Below, piece after piece: positions 6,201 to 7,079 of a stretch of 7,079 nucleotides of DNA. The stretch lies in assembly GCA_946549475.1 (NCBI GenBank), contig CAMNQO010000089.1:1-7079 (forward strand), read 5' to 3'. The stretch comes from an uncultured Bacteroidales bacterium. GTDB lineage: Bacteria; Bacteroidota; Bacteroidia; Bacteroidales; UBA932. Under the pieces are notes generated by a model that did no database searches, was not told where the DNA came from, and saw only the letters and a program-made list of their open reading frames with translations. How positions within the stretch are numbered: the first letter of the stretch is position 1; the number at the start of each line of letters is the position of its first letter. The translations under genes and the position numbers were made by a program.

Positions 6201-7079
6201 GCTCTTCGAGTCGTTCATCGAGAAGTTCCGCGACGACGACGCCGCGTTCCGCAAGACGACTCGGCAGGAGCTCGTGGCGCGGGTCTCGTCGCGCCTTCCC
6301 GGGCCGGACGACAGCCTGACGCACGGCCCCGAAATGACGCTCCTCAAAAAGGCAATCCGAAACAACTCGCGCGGCGTGTCGCTCCGCACCCTCTTCAGCC
6401 GGATCCCGCACCTGCTGCCGCGCCTGTGCCCCTGTATGCTGATGAGCCCGCTGTCCGTGTCGCAGTACCTTCTGCCGGAGGGCGGACAGTTTGACCTCGT
6501 CGTTTTCGACGAGGCCTCCCAACTCCCCACCAGCGAAGCCGTCGCTTCCATCGCACGGGGCAAGTCGCTCATTGTGGTAGGCGACCCCAAGCAGTTGCCG
6601 CCGACCACATTCTTCGAGAAAGATTCCTTCGACGAGGAGAACGCCGAGAAAGAGGATATGGAGAGCATACTGGACGAATGCATCGCCCTCTCTTTCCCTT
6701 CGGTCCACCTGAGATGGCACTACCGCAGCCGCCACGAGAGCCTCATCGCCTTCAGCAACGCGAACTACTATGACAACGGGCTGCTGACCTTCCCGTCGAA
6801 CGACGACCTGGCCACCCGGGTCCGTTTCCACGCCATAGAAGGGACTTACGACCGCGGCCGTTCGCGAACGAACGAAGCCGAGGCCGACGCCATCGCCGAC
6901 GAGGTAAAACGGCGGCTCCGCGACCCGCAGGAGCGTCTCAAGAGCATCGGAATCGTGACTTTCAATGCCAGCCAGAAGAGCCTGATAGAAAAGAAATTGG
7001 AAGAACTTTTCCGGAAAGACAGGCACCTTGCCCGCGTTGCAGCCGACCAGGCGAAGCCCCTGTTCGTCAAGAGTCTCGA
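3256..7079 (+). CDS. DUF4011-type superfamily 1 helicase, 3' end cut off
   Basis: A frame of 1274 codons plus two bases is open to the window edge. The start is ATG 3256; an in-frame TAG lies at 3229-3231. Residues 1-115 are beta-rich. Residues 116-320 resemble a transglutaminase-like fold: GYQ at 160-162, TCLDST with Cys215, GHAFAGAW with His241, and Asp319 in LLFVDVASAR. DUF4011 begins at WERKLLDLSLRNNLVN (377-392). SF1 motifs follow: Gln659 of the Q motif, Walker A GPPGTGKS (676-683), motif Ia VLFVSEKKAALEVV (700-713), Walker B with DEAS (1085-1088), GDPKQLPPT (1109-1117), LRWHYRSRHE (1152-1161) and IGIVTFNASQ (1231-1240). About 350 residues separate Ia from Walker B, as is usual in this family. 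The protein should be an ATP-driven nucleic-acid translocase. Relatives are commonly near 2000 residues with DUF3320 and sometimes a Vsr-like nuclease at the C-terminus; that part is not visible. The anti-phage Hhe system uses a helicase of this kind, so defence is plausible but inferred. Confidence 0.93.
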   Translation, partial: MTIKADYAQSFSFARMQNGIPAIRSVTLRNTEKVPLKDLRFTIRFDPAFSEEYRTVVSELPARGRIILDNIKIIPSATFLANLTEIIEGSMTLTCEVEGEEIAREQYPVRLLPYDFWEGVNNAPELLASFVLPNHPAIRPVLQRAAEILGKWTGNSALDGYQSGDPNRAKMQMAALYEALREENISYINPPASFAEQGQRIRLPEDVLSGRLATCLDSTLLYAGCLEAVGLRPVLVIQYGHAFAGAWRVEKSSPYPVNDDPALLRKSKADGINEVLLVETTDFLETTGSRKNDGIPFELATDDAAGKIADTDNFLLFVDVASARNLGIRPIPQRILTQDGYVIDESTVVTGEVPERLDEADAIDQDGPAKVDKHTIWERKLLDLSLRNNLVNIHGKKGVLQLIGGNQEEFIRMLEDGVGFNIYGIPAGWEGDLMPNGIFRETGREDPMFDYACKEIRDRRLHSYRDEDATEDHLGLIRKEARHYLEENGANTLYLTVGALKWQGDDGVPHYAPILLIPVEITRSTGAVKWTGEDITANLTLLEMLRQQQGLSISGLDTLPEKDGHVDVRKVMNTIRRAVMDKKGWDVDELMFLGNFTFNKFIIWNDIHTHREMLDDNPAVASLVEGRLKVQDTVPSKGSVDQFCPSASILQPISADSSQLRAIRDAVAGRSFVMHGPPGTGKSQTITNIIANALYKGKRVLFVSEKKAALEVVQKRLEEIGLDPFCLELHSNKARKSAVLAKLDRLLALVPEAAPESFTTDAVRMDEERRALDTHAEAVNRVYPVGLSLYDCVSRYLALPDEIPTRRIPASVIPNLKASGFQEMQSAVRDYLTAIRHTGITPECRLFDLPAVEYSPQRRDALEERFNTALGKTGLRFWWEARKLEREFGRPIGVKLSREALGAVREKVGRWRDNLSGLKMYAIYARQQARLCGLGLSMVAEEFESGRIRPEALENFFYKSFYRSYATHILASEKGLGIFCGELFESFIEKFRDDDAAFRKTTRQELVARVSSRLPGPDDSLTHGPEMTLLKKAIRNNSRGVSLRTLFSRIPHLLPRLCPCMLMSPLSVSQYLLPEGGQFDLVVFDEASQLPTSEAVASIARGKSLIVVGDPKQLPPTTFFEKDSFDEENAEKEDMESILDECIALSFPSVHLRWHYRSRHESLIAFSNANYYDNGLLTFPSNDDLATRVRFHAIEGTYDRGRSRTNEAEADAIADEVKRRLRDPQERLKSIGIVTFNASQKSLIEKKLEELFRKDRHLARVAADQAKPLFVKSL

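Noticed and set aside
3721..7026. Open frame of 1101 codons on the minus strand
   Set aside because: It lies fully opposite the helicase gene, whose motifs are unmistakable. Its translation is low-complexity Val/Ala/Gly/Asp/Arg-rich, as expected when a GC-rich third-position gene is read backwards, and shows no domain.
1..7079. tRNA or rRNA genes, CRISPR arrays, insertion sequences
   Set aside because: No cloverleaf with a T-loop GGTTCRA, no regularly spaced repeats, and no transposase-like frame or terminal repeats with target duplications were seen.

Overview
The window looks like a chromosomal segment from a GC-rich member of the Bacteroidales, perhaps Alistipes/Rikenellaceae-like. This is inferred from Bacteroidota-type promoter boxes (TTTG at -33 and TAnnTTTG at -7), the general absence of strong Shine-Dalgarno sequences, high GC at third codon positions, and the rlmN/rmuC protein sequences. 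No database search was possible, so the genus is only a suggestion.

Layout. Positions 1-71 (minus strand) hold the first 23 codons of a gene that reads like rlmN, the 23S rRNA/tRNA adenine-C2 methyltransferase. It diverges from rmuC (157-1431, plus strand), a membrane-anchored, coiled-coil nuclease-like protein. The 85-base gap between them holds two overlapping, opposite-facing promoters, each with an exact 20-base spacer. Just after rmuC is a possible small, very basic protein (1437-1757). It converges on an AT-richer minus-strand gene for a 92-residue membrane protein (1781-2059). A second divergent gap (2060-2183) contains a perfect 10-bp inverted repeat. It leads to an unrecognised 259-residue soluble protein (2184-2963) and then to a probable frameshifted small gene or gene remnant (2982-3190).

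The right half (3256 to the window end) is one very large plus-strand gene that runs off the edge: 1274 codons are visible. It encodes a superfamily 1 helicase of the DUF4011 type. In order it has a beta-rich N-terminus, a transglutaminase-like Cys/His/Asp segment, the DUF4011 region, and SF1 motifs from the Q motif through Walker A, Walker B and the GDPKQLPPT motif. The C-terminal part of the helicase is outside the window. A 1101-codon open frame on the opposite strand (3721-7026) is only a shadow of this gene.

How they fit together. rlmN and rmuC are housekeeping-type genes. Everything from about 1437 onward looks accessory: small unknown proteins, uneven base composition, a broken gene and a giant helicase of a family found in anti-phage defence loci. 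A defence or genome-maintenance role for the helicase is an inference from family membership. The genes between rmuC and the helicase are not clearly in one operon with it, because the helicase has its own promoter-like box immediately before its start codon.
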